The translations under genes were made by a program, and so were the position numbers. The notes under the pieces are model-generated. The model searched no databases, was not told the DNA's origin, and saw only the letters and a program-made list of their open reading frames with translations. From Candidozyma auris (Eukaryota; Ascomycota; Pichiomycetes; Serinales; Metschnikowiaceae): a stretch of DNA of 64,000 nucleotides. Shown here piece by piece: positions 30,528 through 41,184 of the stretch (its first letter is position 1; the number at the start of each line of letters is the position of its first letter). The stretch is from the NCBI RefSeq assembly GCF_003013715.1, contig NC_072812.1, forward strand, positions 1,674,001-1,738,000, given 5' to 3'.

Positions 30528-32267
30528 ATGTCCAACATCGAATCCCGGCAGTCTCCTCGGCCAGAGGTGACCGAAGAGCAGAAGGATGGCGAGATCAGAT
30601 TCGATGATCACAGCGATCCCTCCATATCTGAAAAGGGCTCTTCCAGCTCCCTCACGAAATGGCAGAGATTGAAGGCTAGATTCCCTTACTGGAGACTTGC
30701 TGTTGACATTCTTGTTGGATGCTTTTTCACCGCATGGTGGCTTTCCATCATCATTCAAGATAAGCACAGACACAAATGGTTGATCCCCACTGTGCTTTGG
30801 GGTATGCTTATGGTGCGTTTGATATCATGGCATTGCAGAATCCTTTACATCATATACCATCACGCTGCTAAGGTGTGGAACTGGGCCACCGACATCGTTT
30901 ATACAAGGGTGCTCACCACTAGACCCAGAAGATTGTTGGTTGGTGCCACCATCACTGTTGGCGTGGTTTTGCTCGGTACATTTGTGCCCGAGGAGATCGA
31001 ATTTTCAAAGAGAAAAGACAGAGCGATCTCTTTCTGTGGTGTGGTGGTAGCCATCATTGGGTTGTATGCTACCTCGAAAAACAGATCCAAGATCCAGTGG
31101 AACGCCGTCATTGGTGGTATGTTGATGCAATATATCATTGCCCTTTTTGTTTTACGTACAAAGGCGGGCTATGATATTTTCAATTTCATTTCCTTCTTGG
31201 CGAGAAAGTTGTTGGGCTTTGCTAAGGATGGTGTTGCTTTCTTGACCAATGCAGAGGTATCGCAGCTTGGTATGTTCTTCTTTACCGTTTTACCTGCTGT
31301 GGCTTTTTTCGTCGCTTTTGTTCACATCTTTTACTACTACGGTGTGATCCAGTGGTTTATTGGTAAGTTTGCCAAATTCTTTTTCTGGACTCTTCGTATT
31401 TCTGGTGCTGAAGCTATTACCGCTTCCGCTTCTCCTTTCATTGGAATTGGTGAGTCCGCTATTTTAATTAAGGATTTGTTACCCTTCCTCACTCAAGCAG
31501 AATTGCATCAAGTCATGACTTCGGGTTTCTCCACAATCTCGGGTGCTGTGTTGGTCGGCTATATTGGTTTGGGGTTGAACGCACAAGCCTTGGTCTCTTC
31601 ATGTATTATGTCTATTCCTGGTTCCATTGCAGTTTCCAAATTGAGATTTCCCGAGACAGAAGTTCCATTGTCACAAGGTAGGGTAGAGTTCCCGGAAGAA
31701 ACAGACCCAAACAAGAAGCCTCGGAATGTTCTTCAATCCTTTTCCGAAGGTGCTACATTGGGTCTCTATACTGCAGCCACCATGTTGGTTCAATGTATGT
31801 GTATTATTGCCCTTGTTGCCTTGATTAACGGAATTTTGACTTGGTTTGGTGGTTTCTGGAACATCAAAGAGTTGACTTTAGACTTGATTTTTGGTTATAT
31901 CTTCTACCCCGCCACTTTCTTCCTTGGTGTGCCAAGAGACGAAATTTTGAATATTTCGAAATTGATTTCCGTTAAATTCATGCAGAATGAATATGTGGCT
32001 TACAATATGTTGGTAAACGAAGCCCCATACAATCAGTTGTCTGACAGAGGTAACTTGATTGCCACATATGCACTCTGTGGTTTTGCCAACTTTGGCTCCA
32101 TGGGTATCACCTTGGGTGTCTTGAACACTCTTAGTAAGGGTAAGAGGTCCAGTGACATCTCCAAAGAGATTTGGTCTGCATTGTTCAGCGGTCTCGTGTC
32201 GACGATGATCTCTGCTGCTGTTGCAGGTATGGTCATCCACGACTTAAGTGGTTTTGACAAGAACTAA
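30528..32267 (+). CDS. Concentrative nucleoside transporter (CNT/SLC28 family)
   Basis: This 579-residue protein has a cytosolic N-terminus of about 60 residues, then roughly thirteen membrane segments. The CNT hallmark is in the middle: ISGAEAITASASPFIGIGESAILIKDLLPFLTQAELHQVMTSGFSTISGAVLVGYIGLG, containing the G-x-G-E-S-A and SGFSTISG motifs that form the nucleoside and ion site. The late NYE/FA-type region (NQLSDRGNLIATYALCGFANFGSMGITLG) is also present. CNT proteins import nucleosides using an H+ or Na+ gradient. Candida albicans has such a protein and Saccharomyces does not. The C-terminal half uses TTG for Leu strongly, suggesting good expression. Confidence 0.92.
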   Translation: MSNIESRQSPRPEVTEEQKDGEIRFDDHSDPSISEKGSSSSLTKWQRLKARFPYWRLAVDILVGCFFTAWWLSIIIQDKHRHKWLIPTVLWGMLMVRLISWHCRILYIIYHHAAKVWNWATDIVYTRVLTTRPRRLLVGATITVGVVLLGTFVPEEIEFSKRKDRAISFCGVVVAIIGLYATSKNRSKIQWNAVIGGMLMQYIIALFVLRTKAGYDIFNFISFLARKLLGFAKDGVAFLTNAEVSQLGMFFFTVLPAVAFFVAFVHIFYYYGVIQWFIGKFAKFFFWTLRISGAEAITASASPFIGIGESAILIKDLLPFLTQAELHQVMTSGFSTISGAVLVGYIGLGLNAQALVSSCIMSIPGSIAVSKLRFPETEVPLSQGRVEFPEETDPNKKPRNVLQSFSEGATLGLYTAATMLVQCMCIIALVALINGILTWFGGFWNIKELTLDLIFGYIFYPATFFLGVPRDEILNISKLISVKFMQNEYVAYNMLVNEAPYNQLSDRGNLIATYALCGFANFGSMGITLGVLNTLSKGKRSSDISKEIWSALFSGLVSTMISAAVAGMVIHDLSGFDKN

Positions 32268-32875
32268 TCAAAACCTGTTTTGTTACTTGTTGCATAATAC
32301 TAATGACTTTCTCTTTTTACGATATATACGAATAACACACATGGAATATTGTTGCCGACATGTACATTGCAGAGAGTATTTATATTCCAGGCGGCCGTGG
32401 GTTATGAAACTAGACATCTACTGCTAAACGGAATCATTTAATGTACCCCATTTGCATACAACAGCGGAAACTGATTTGGTTTACGCTGGTAGGCAAACCT
32501 CCTTTATCCTCTAAAGTTGGCTTTGTATCGGGACCCCTTTTTTTTTGTATTCAATGACTGGAGACATATGATACTTTGTGTTTTTGCCTCGTGACGTCAG
32601 AATAGAACAGCTTTTCGCAGCCACTGATCAGAATTACACAAGTCATGCAAAAATAAATGCGATCTATAAAATCAATTATAAAGTCCTTCTAGCAAAAAAG
32701 GTAGTTACATACCGTTCTCGACCAAGGAAAAAAACCAAAGGATCGTTCTGAAGCAAATTATGGATTCGGTGGTTCAGAAACTGAGTCTTGTAAGATAGTG
32801 ATGGTGCACGGATGCACTTCCTCAGATAACACCTCTACGTCTCTCTAATCAAGCCTATAAGCACTCCACATCCAA
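32268..32875. other. CNT-VPS35 intergenic region
   Basis: This interval holds the 3' end of the transporter gene and the VPS35 promoter. A nine-base T-run lies near 32538-32547 and a TGACGTCA palindrome (CRE/ATF-like) at 32591-32598, about 280 bp before VPS35. No gene or RNA is seen. Confidence 0.4.
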
Positions 32876-35623
32876 ATGTCAAGAAACGCAAATGTTCAGC
32901 AATGTCTTAGTAATATCAAGATTCATTCGAAGAGCATGAAGGATAGTCTTGCAGAGGGCAATCTTCTTCAGGCGTTGAAGCATTGCATGAATTTCCTAAA
33001 TGAGTTGAGAACCTCACAGCTCTCACCTAAAGAATATTATGAGTTATACATTGCAGTGTTTGATTCGTTAGAATACCTTGCGTCGTATTTGAAGCAGTCG
33101 CATCAGAGGAAGCAGAAGAGAAAAGAAGACACGCCGTTTTTGGCAGATTTATATGAGATTGCTCAATTCCTGGGGAATATCGTGCCACGCTTGTACTTGA
33201 TGATAGTCATTGGCACAACGTTGATGTCTACGAATAACGAAAGTGCCAAAGAACTCATGAAAGATATGATTGAGATGTGCAAGGGAGTCCAACATCCCAT
33301 AAGAGGCTTGTTCTTGCGAAACTACCTCTCACAAAGATCCAAGGATCTCTTGCCGCTAGAGACGGAAGAAGACTTTGAGGATACCGTTGATTTTCTTATC
33401 ACCAATTTTATTGAGATGAATAAGCTCTGGGTTCGTCTCCAGCACCAGGGCCATTCTAGTGAACGCGGTCTCAGATACAAGGAGAGGAAAGAGCTAAAGG
33501 TGTTAGTGGGCTCCAATTTGGTACGACTCTCTCAAGCAATAGACGATTTCTCAAACGGGAAGGAAGGTTTCGGTGAAAAATTCTATAAAGAATCCATTTA
33601 TCCCGTCATAACAGAGCAAATTATTCAATGTAAAGACTCGCTTGCTCAGAATTACTTGATAGATGTCTTGATCCAGATTTTCCCAGATAGCTACCATTTT
33701 GCAACGATTGACGACTTGCTTAATAATGTTTTCTTGAGATTACATCCAGCGCTCAAAAAGTCAGACTTGGTATCAAACTTGGTGGACAGATTTGTGATGA
33801 ATTTGAAATTTGAGACTGACTTGAATCAAACCACCAATAAGATTGGTTCCACAGGCAGAAATGAGAAGAACAAACCACCAAGTTTGTCCGACTCGGCAGA
33901 CCCCATTTTCGAGTCGTTTTGGACGTTTTATGATAAAATTGATAATTTACAGCCTTCCCTTTCGGCCGACGAGATCTGCCTGATTCTCCAATCTCTTATC
34001 AAGCTCACTCTCAACTTTCAACCGGATAACTACGCCAACTTGAATAAAATCTATGAGCTCGCTATGCAAACATTGCAGAAACATAAGCTGGGCGATCAAG
34101 AGAGCAGAGAACGATTCGAGTCTAGCTTGTGGTATGATCTCTTGGCTGCACCTGTGAATGAACTAAAATCAATCAAGGAGTTATTGAAAATAGAGTACTT
34201 CCGTCAACTATTTGAGCGCATACCAGAATTACATTTCAAGAAGCAACTTTCCCTTGTCATCATAGATAAACTTCTTGACCTGCCTGAGCAAGAGACTTTA
34301 AGTACGTTTGAAGAAGTTGATGATGTTTTTGCGTATCTAACAATCATCATAGAAGAGAAAGATTTCAAAGTGGACACCCAAAAAGATCTAGGAATTAAGA
34401 AGACAATCAAACTCGATGGTGGAGACAAGGTTGTCACGGAGGAATTCATGGAAAGACAAGAAAAGCTTTGCAGATGTTTACATTTGATTCGACTCGAGGA
34501 CACCCTGAAGACCTTATCAGCGTTGCTCTATGTGAAAAAGAGGTACTTGAGCAAGTGTGCGGAGAATACGATTCACACTTATCCTGCTTTAATCAGTCAG
34601 ATTACCAATTGCCTAAGACTTTTGGGATACAGATCCAAGGCAAGTAATGAGAAAGACAAAGGATCATTTCTTCTGAATAACTTCAAGAACTTATCCATCA
34701 TCATTGATGAATTATACCAACATCACCTGGCTCACAATGCGGAGCTCATTTTGAGATTGTATTTGAACGCTGCAACCGTTGCAGATCAACTCAAGCAAGA
34801 AAATATAGCATTCGAATTATTCCAACAGACTTTTGTCGTTTATGAAGAGAGTCTTTCTATAAACAAAGCGCCTCAGCATGCACCAAGCCCCCAGGATCCG
34901 ATGGGAGGCTCTGTGGCATACCGACTGGTGTTGTCAATTGCCAACGCTTTGGCTACTCTGAGGTATTTCAGCAAAAAAAACTACGAGGCTTTGATCACCA
35001 AAGTGACACTTTATGGTTCCAAATTGTTAAAGAAACATGACCAATGCCGTGCCATTTACAAATGCGCTCACTTGTGGTGGTGGTGCGATTTACTTATCGA
35101 GGGCCCGTCACCCACAGTTGCCTCAGTGGATGGCGACGCGACCAAGGATGCAAGTGAACCTAAAGAGAAGGATAAATCATCTACTACAGATGTTACTACA
35201 GATGAAGATAAAGAGCAAAACAAAGAAAGTGAACAAAATGATGAAACGCAGATTACCGAGGCTAATGATGTACAGCTCTACCAGGACGGTAAGAGGGTAC
35301 TTGAATGCCTCCAGAAGGCGCTTAGAGTGGCCGACTCGTGCATGGATCCTTACCTTCTGTTGAGGCTTTTTGTAGAAATTCTCAACCTGTGCGTGATTTT
35401 CAATGTTTATGGGAACTACTTCATTGACGCGCGGTATGTTAACGGCCTAATCGATTTGATACGCAATAATGTCGCCAATCTCAAGGACGAGGATCATTCT
35501 AGAACAGAGGGGGATCGAGAGACCAAGCTCCTTCGTCACATAGAGCAATTGTTCTACCGCACCTTAGAGCACATTGCCGGACAACAAGCAAGCGAAGGTC
35601 GTCTAGAGGGAGTTTTTGTGTGA
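32876..35623 (+). CDS. VPS35: Retromer subunit Vps35
   Basis: This 915-residue alpha-solenoid protein is the cargo-binding core of retromer, which with Vps26 and Vps29 recycles receptors such as Vps10 from endosomes to the Golgi. The conserved P104RLYLM109 motif that docks Vps26 is present. It lies in a conserved N-terminal half that also includes GVQHPIRGLFLRNYLSQRSKDLLP. An acidic, Lys/Glu/Asp-rich insertion lies near residues 755-800, and then the Vps29-binding C-terminal repeats resume (LYQDGKRVLECLQKALRVADSCMDP). The length matches the Saccharomyces protein (944). The PNGase A-like gene follows 219 bp downstream on the same strand. Confidence 0.95.
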   Translation: MSRNANVQQCLSNIKIHSKSMKDSLAEGNLLQALKHCMNFLNELRTSQLSPKEYYELYIAVFDSLEYLASYLKQSHQRKQKRKEDTPFLADLYEIAQFLGNIVPRLYLMIVIGTTLMSTNNESAKELMKDMIEMCKGVQHPIRGLFLRNYLSQRSKDLLPLETEEDFEDTVDFLITNFIEMNKLWVRLQHQGHSSERGLRYKERKELKVLVGSNLVRLSQAIDDFSNGKEGFGEKFYKESIYPVITEQIIQCKDSLAQNYLIDVLIQIFPDSYHFATIDDLLNNVFLRLHPALKKSDLVSNLVDRFVMNLKFETDLNQTTNKIGSTGRNEKNKPPSLSDSADPIFESFWTFYDKIDNLQPSLSADEICLILQSLIKLTLNFQPDNYANLNKIYELAMQTLQKHKLGDQESRERFESSLWYDLLAAPVNELKSIKELLKIEYFRQLFERIPELHFKKQLSLVIIDKLLDLPEQETLSTFEEVDDVFAYLTIIIEEKDFKVDTQKDLGIKKTIKLDGGDKVVTEEFMERQEKLCRCLHLIRLEDTLKTLSALLYVKKRYLSKCAENTIHTYPALISQITNCLRLLGYRSKASNEKDKGSFLLNNFKNLSIIIDELYQHHLAHNAELILRLYLNAATVADQLKQENIAFELFQQTFVVYEESLSINKAPQHAPSPQDPMGGSVAYRLVLSIANALATLRYFSKKNYEALITKVTLYGSKLLKKHDQCRAIYKCAHLWWWCDLLIEGPSPTVASVDGDATKDASEPKEKDKSSTTDVTTDEDKEQNKESEQNDETQITEANDVQLYQDGKRVLECLQKALRVADSCMDPYLLLRLFVEILNLCVIFNVYGNYFIDARYVNGLIDLIRNNVANLKDEDHSRTEGDRETKLLRHIEQLFYRTLEHIAGQQASEGRLEGVFV

Positions 35624-35842
35624 TTTCGATTTCTCTTATGTTGGTGTCACAGACGCGCACTTTGACTAGTTTGGCTTTGACAGGCACCTGTAGCCGAACG
35701 TCGGGACCGTTGCGCTTCATCACCGCCTCTCTGCACTACATACGGTGAATATAAAGGAGATAAGGAATACACCCACGCGGTTACATGGCATTGCGTTTAT
35801 CCTTACACTCAAGTATCAAAAGGTAAACAAACCGCTGTAAAC

Positions 35843-37933
35843 ATGAGTAAACATTTAGCTCGCGATAATTCCGTGTGGAATCGCCTTATATATGGCGCCT
35901 CCAGGGTCCCAATGGAAGGGCCAGAAGTCGAATTTGAGTCGGAGAAAGCGGGTTTTGAGAAAGAGAAGGAGGAAAAGCAAATGAATTGGAGACTTATTAG
36001 TGCCTACGTTTGGATTGCGGTGACCACAGTTCTTGCTCTTCACAGTTTCCTGAAACTTTCTTCTCCTAGATTGAATCCAGGTCTTGTCAATGGCAATAGA
36101 GCAAGCAGAATCAGCTCTAGTGCCGGAGTCTTTCTTGCCGGTCAGGAGGCTCCCAATGAGATCATCGAGGTATCATATCCATTTGTTCCTAGTGATAGAT
36201 ACGGCACGTCGTTGCATAGAGCGCTTTTGGTGAACAAAACCTTTGCCCTGTGGGGAGACCCTCTGTACTTGAGCTACTCACCTCCACCCGTGGAGTTCAA
36301 CAAAGTTGTGTTGACATTATACACCAATGTGACGGGAGTGCAGTACGATAGGTTGGCACATCTTTATGTTGGAGGGGCGGAGATCTGGAGGACCAGCACT
36401 ATTGAGCCTGGCGGACTGTTGGTGTTTTCTGTCTTCAGCAAGGATGTGTCGAAGTATCTTGCTTTGTTTCAACAAGGGAATGGAATTTTGTTTCAATTAG
36501 ACAATGTCGTGAACGACCTGATTAATGGCAAGCCTCATGTCGAACTATATGCCGATTTCTACTTCGATGACACGGTCAATGACGCAGAGTTTGGACAGGT
36601 CATCGTCGACACCTCTTCCAATGACGCGAGATATAAGTTCTTTGACATCAGAAAGCCCGCTGACAATATCTACCCATTGATTAAACAAAGCGACCCCAAA
36701 ACACCCCCTATCGTCACGTTATCTGGCGAGCAACAGCTTAAATTGACGTTGCCCCAGGTCTCTAAGAATACTACCAGATTACAGTTAGATATTTTTGCCA
36801 GTGGCAATGGCGATGAAGAATTCTGGTACAGCAACGTCTTAGATAAGTACACTGATATATTCAAGTCTACTGCAGGCGAGATGTTGGGCCATGGACCTTT
36901 GCGTATCGTGAATGTATACTTCGATGGCAAGAAGATTGCTGCACAAACTCAGCAGCCTTTCATTTTCACTGGTGGTATTTCACCTTCACTTTGGTCTCCC
37001 GTCGTGGCAATCAACGCCTTTGACCTTCCTGGTCTCAACGTTGATATATCCGGATTGTTGCCATTGCTTTGGGAAGAGGGTAATCACACCATAGCCATAG
37101 ATGTCAGCAATGGCTTAGACTAGGTGTATGGTCAGCACTCTGGAATTGGTGATGGATGGATTACTGGTGTCAATCTTTTAACATATGAGAACAAGGATGT
37201 GGTACTGGGATCCGGTCAAATTGTCCACATTGGCAACAGGACGAGGGGAAACCAAATCTCGTTTGGTACAAAAGTTTTCTTGCTGCAAGTAGTCAATGGC
37301 ATTTTGGAAGCTCAGTTGACGAGTGAGCTCACCTTGAAATTAAAGGACGGATCAACATTGAGCACTCTTGCTAGTCTGTTCACCAAGGGTGAAATTTCGA
37401 ACGTGCAACTGTACCTCAACCTGGGTGCCAGACAACAGGTGGTTCACACTGGCCACAATGCAAAATCCTTTTTACTTGTGAACAAAAATGACGAGGAGGA
37501 CAGAATTCACCTGACGAACGTGTCGTTGAGTTATCCGCTCGTTCTTTCTACAAATAAGAAGACGTTGACAAATGGGTCCGATTTGGATGTCTCAATCTTG
37601 TATTCTCTCGCTACTACTTTAGACATTGATGACCAAAGGGTTATGGCAAACGGCATTGCTCAAAATGGAACCTCGATCTTCCACGGTCGAGCAGATGGCA
37701 ATTACGGTGATGGAAGTATGACAACCAGATACAAGATCCAGGTCAAGGGTCCTCTGAAACAATTTACTTACAAGCGTAAAGTGGATGCTGCTCATGGAAA
37801 GATCACTTACGATCATTCTGATTTTGAGGACGATGCAACGTCTTGGAGTGAAATCAATGAATTAATTACTGAGATAGAAAATATCAATGGTACTGACCAC
37901 GGGCAACTTCCAGAAGTTCCTACGGCTTGGTAA
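35843..37933 (+). CDS. Peptide-N-glycanase A-like protein, interrupted by an in-frame TAG
   Basis: A single reading frame of 697 codons is broken once by TAG at 37121-37123. Upstream part (426 residues): a cytosolic N-terminus of about 50 residues, one membrane segment (LISAYVWIAVTTVLALHS, residues 51-68), and a lumenal PNGase A domain. Family blocks are VPSDRYGTSLHRALLVNKTFALWGDPLYL, FDKxxLYVGGAEIWRTSTIEP-type residues, and ASGNGDEEFWYSNV. Downstream part (269 residues): it resumes directly, with no further stop, through GDGWITGVNLLTYENKDVVLGSGQ to a normal stop. Downstream there is no ATG before the late VMANG, so it is not a separate gene. PNGase A proteins remove N-glycans from glycopeptides; the fungal members are not well characterised. 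Possible states are readthrough, a recent pseudogene or a base error. Confidence 0.75.
37121..37123 (+). other. In-frame TAG stop within the PNGase A-like gene
   Basis: The context is GAC TAG GTG. The codon lies between two conserved blocks of the family and in phase with both. A G after TAG is not one of the well-known strong readthrough contexts (TGA CTA or TAG CAR YYA). Confidence 0.85.
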
Positions 37934-37979
37934 AAATTATGAGATCAACTCACTATGTCGTCAAATACATTTCTTCGGG

Positions 37980-38681
37980 CTATCCGAAACCTGCCCATTC
38001 TATGGAGTATGCATCAATGGAGTCATCTCTCGTAGGTTCCTCCGATACAAGCACCCAAGCTTTCTTGACAGCAGTAGCCAAACGCCCGCCTGTGACAAGA
38101 TCAATGAGGTTCACTTCCTCATCTGGCTTCACACACTTTACTATTAAATGTGAATGGAAGCGCAAGGGATCTCCCGGGTAACTCACAAAGGTGCCTCCAA
38201 ATCGTAGACCAGGCATTAGATAATGTCCCATACTTCGGAGCTTGGAGAACGCATTATACTTCTTTGCAAAGTTTTCATGCAAGATTGGCTGACGCATGAG
38301 GTATTCATCTCTTGAAACTTCAAAGGAATTCATGTCTAAATCGAGTTTATTAGGCAGTGTGTTTGGGGTAATCACGTAATGCGAATTTGAAGGTCCAGCT
38401 AGACGGACCTTGTTGCCCTCATTGATTTGCTGAGGGGTAGATCCCTCCATAAGCATTTTATGATACGCCTTGCTATCTATTAGTTTTGCATGGCCGTTAT
38501 CAATAAGCCAAAGAACCTCATATATGCTGAGTTGCAAAGGTACACCCAAAAACACATTCTGCTGAGGAGCTTTGGGAAGTGTGCCCAGAAGAACCCCAAC
38601 AATGCCTACTTCCCTTAGCTTTTTGATGTCATCTATCTCAAAAATAAGTACTCTATTGCCGATCAAGGGAAGAAAGATCAT
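37980..38681 (-). CDS. SEN34: tRNA-splicing endonuclease catalytic subunit Sen34
   Basis: This 233-residue protein has the endonuclease fold with the family signature GLRFGGTFVSYPGDPLRFHSHLIV. The catalytic triad is visible as Y168, H176 and the Lys of AVKKAW (K206/207). The N-terminal IDDIKKLREVGIVGVLLGTLPKAPQQNVFLGVPL and the C-terminal YSIEWAGFG match Saccharomyces Sen34. Sen34 cuts the 3' splice site of tRNA introns in a complex with Sen2, Sen54 and Sen15 on the mitochondrial surface. It is shorter than the Saccharomyces protein (275), mainly in the middle spacer. Its stop is 46 bp from that of the PNGase A-like gene. Confidence 0.95.
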   Translation of the reverse strand: MIFLPLIGNRVLIFEIDDIKKLREVGIVGVLLGTLPKAPQQNVFLGVPLQLSIYEVLWLIDNGHAKLIDSKAYHKMLMEGSTPQQINEGNKVRLAGPSNSHYVITPNTLPNKLDLDMNSFEVSRDEYLMRQPILHENFAKKYNAFSKLRSMGHYLMPGLRFGGTFVSYPGDPLRFHSHLIVKCVKPDEEVNLIDLVTGGRLATAVKKAWVLVSEEPTRDDSIDAYSIEWAGFG

Positions 38682-39624
38682 GTCATCGAGGATTCTTTTC
38701 TCAGATAATGCACTGAGACGTTAGACCCCATAGACAGGACAGGCTCAAAAAGCTGATCAACCGATTCACAGGCCTTAAAAGTCAAGTGAGCGTCCAGGTC
38801 AGAAATTTATTAATAGAAACGACTCATTCTAGCTTGTGATAGACTCAGGTTATATGGACTCAAGTTTTTCTTTCTCAATCTAGTACGCTCGCAGTGGAAG
38901 TCTGTGCAATTCCACGTAGTGTCACAAACCACACATGCGTATCGTGGTTTAGTGCCAATGCTTGCTCCACATGAGCGTTTTTTCCGGCGTCGTAACGGGC
39001 AAATTATGTGACGGCCGTATCCAATCATCGAGACCGATTCTCATCAAAAAGCTTCAAGTGGTGACTCAGCGACGATTCATTGTGTAACGGCTTACCACAG
39101 TTTCACCCGATGAAGTAATATCTAGATCCAAAATAGATAAGAACGGGCTAGACGAGTCCAAAACACTGCAGTCGTCGGCACACGGCTATTACCAGCTACT
39201 TGACCCACGGATAAGTACGGCAACTCTAGCCTGGCGCGTTGGCGCAAGGTGTATGATGGGCATCTTTGTGTAATGTCATCAAGCTAAGCGACGTTGACGT
39301 GAGGTGGAAATTGCGCTTCTTGGTATGGAAATCTATTTTAAAACATTCCACATTTGGATGGTGGCATTGCGGTTAGGAACGCGTAATGTCCCAATTACAA
39401 GCGCCAATGAGTAACCTAGCTGCTTCCACTCGTCCATTCCAGAAAGTACAATGCGTTTGTGTTATCACAGCCAGTTGAAGCATGTATGAAGTCTTCACTC
39501 GAATGATATTCTTGTGCCAACTTGCTCAAGGAGGCAGCGCTACAGCTTTACAAAATCGCGAGCCTGACTTTAGGCAAGCCAATAATAAGTAACGACGAAG
39601 TCAATATGACATTATACTACAGAC
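38682..39624. other. Intergenic DNA between SEN34 and the Myb gene
   Basis: The interval holds the SEN34 promoter and the 3' end of the Myb gene (both minus strand). An ATG-started 72-codon minus frame at 38810-39028 contains several Cys residues (CVVCDTTWNCTDFHC) but no recognisable zinc finger; I do not call it. TGACTCA occurs at about 39062-39068. Confidence 0.4.
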
Positions 39625-41184
39625 TCACTCAATGAGATTCAGCACCTTGATCCGGTCAGTTTCGGCAGCGTCCTGGTCTTTATCCTCAGGGATCGGGGTG
39701 CTATTAATGCTGCGAACTAAATTTTTGTAAGACGGAATACCCGATGGCATCCCCGAGCCTCCAGCTGTGCTATTTGAGGAGGAGGATACGCCAGTACCAG
39801 TCGCAACTGCTCCATTTGGACCGTTGTAGGTACTCTGTCCTTTGCCCTGCTCCAGTAGTCCCAGGAAACTGCTCACAGAAAGGCGGTTTGGATTCGAGGC
39901 TACTGGCGCTATTGATGGAGAATGAAGCAGAATCAGCAGCTGATTACGCTTGACCCACATTTCCCCATGCCCATGGCCAGCCATGGGATTAGGGAACAAG
40001 TCTGGCGCTATCGATGAGCGTCTCAGAGGATGGGAGCTTGACGTTGCCAGAGGCAATGCAAAAGAATGTTTATAGTCATGGCACAACGAATTTTGACGAG
40101 AAACGTGTGACACTGGCAGACTGTAGAAGGAACTTTCACCATGACTGCTGTTTCCACCTCCCTGAGGTGGCAGATTGTATGAGCTATTGTTGGGAGGGTG
40201 CAAATTGGAATGTTGATGGTACAGAGCAGGCAGAGTAGGCGGAGGCAACGTTGTATTCAAGGAATGACGACGATCCTCTTCAACGTTACGTTTGTTAAAA
40301 TTAGACAACAACGGAGGGAGTGTTGGATGATCAATACTAGCCAGGCGGATCGGGTTCTTTCCGGCAGAAAGATGTGTAAAATGGCCTGGAGTAGAATAAA
40401 CTCCATTAAGGTTAGTATGATTGCGTTTTTCCAGCTCGCTAAAAATGGAAGTGTTGAACGAAATTTGGGAGAGCTGTGGCACCTTTGGGTACTGAGAGGT
40501 ACCATATCCTTCTGGAGGAGGCGGTATGGAACTGAAGGAGTTCTGGCGAGACCTTTGAGGTGACACAGACTGGGCAAGTTGTGGACGTAAGTGAGGGAAC
40601 TGAGTCATAGAAGGATGGGAAAACAGGCCAGAATTCGACACCGGTGCCGAGACTGGCGCAGAATTGGGGGCGGTGCCCCCAGATGAATTGTAGCCCGAGT
40701 TGACATTCAGAGTACTGGAAAGAGTACTAGATGAAGCTTGCGTTTGCTGGTCGGAATTCTGGGCAGCGACGTGGCTAACTCTCCGCCTACGATTGGCACC
40801 ACCATTCCACCAGTTCTTGATGGCATTATCGCTTCTTCCAGTCAAATGCCTGGCAATCTCAGCCCACTTCTTGCCGTGTTTAGCCACGAGCTGCTCTATA
40901 AGAGCACCTTCTTCTGCAGTAATTGGGTTTCTATTGAGCGAAGGCTTCAAGTTCTGATGATAACGCTCACGACACTGTTTTGGCAGTCGAGTGCCTAGCA
41001 GAGCCAGAATGCGGACCCAGTTGGTAGGCCCTTGAATGGCAATGATGGACATGAGTCGACGATCTTCTTCAGGCAGCCAGGGCCCACGACGAGCATTTGG
41101 CGGCGCTACTGGCGGTTTGTTATAAGAATCCTTATCAAAGTCGGGAGAAGTGCCTTTCATGTTCAGAACCATTAGTGATTTCAT
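39625..41184 (-). CDS. R2R3 Myb transcription factor, FlbD/RCA-1-like
   Basis: This 519-residue protein has two tandem Myb repeats at residues 33-80 and 85-130. Landmarks are RRGPWLPEED, QGPTNWVRI, LPKQCRERYHQNLKP, ITAEEGALIEQLVAKHGKKWAEIARHL and GRSDNAIKNWWNG. This spacing and wording are close to Aspergillus FlbD and Neurospora RCA-1, which control development. It is unlike Bas1, Reb1 and Cef1. The remaining 380 residues are a Ser/Pro/Asn/His-rich activation-type region. A second Met lies at residue 9. The gene is preceded by 3.8 kb of DNA without recognisable genes, far more than any other gene here. Target genes and role in this yeast are not known from sequence. Confidence 0.85.
   Translation of the reverse strand: MKSLMVLNMKGTSPDFDKDSYNKPPVAPPNARRGPWLPEEDRRLMSIIAIQGPTNWVRILALLGTRLPKQCRERYHQNLKPSLNRNPITAEEGALIEQLVAKHGKKWAEIARHLTGRSDNAIKNWWNGGANRRRRVSHVAAQNSDQQTQASSSTLSSTLNVNSGYNSSGGTAPNSAPVSAPVSNSGLFSHPSMTQFPHLRPQLAQSVSPQRSRQNSFSSIPPPPEGYGTSQYPKVPQLSQISFNTSIFSELEKRNHTNLNGVYSTPGHFTHLSAGKNPIRLASIDHPTLPPLLSNFNKRNVEEDRRHSLNTTLPPPTLPALYHQHSNLHPPNNSSYNLPPQGGGNSSHGESSFYSLPVSHVSRQNSLCHDYKHSFALPLATSSSHPLRRSSIAPDLFPNPMAGHGHGEMWVKRNQLLILLHSPSIAPVASNPNRLSVSSFLGLLEQGKGQSTYNGPNGAVATGTGVSSSSNSTAGGSGMPSGIPSYKNLVRSINSTPIPEDKDQDAAETDRIKVLNLIE

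Noticed and set aside
30521..30534. AGGTATGT at the CNT start looks like a splice donor
   Set aside because: The ATG inside it opens a continuous, conserved CNT reading frame; no branch site follows.
38810..39028. 72-codon Cys-containing minus frame
   Set aside because: The Cys spacing does not match a known zinc finger and the frame lies in the SEN34 promoter.
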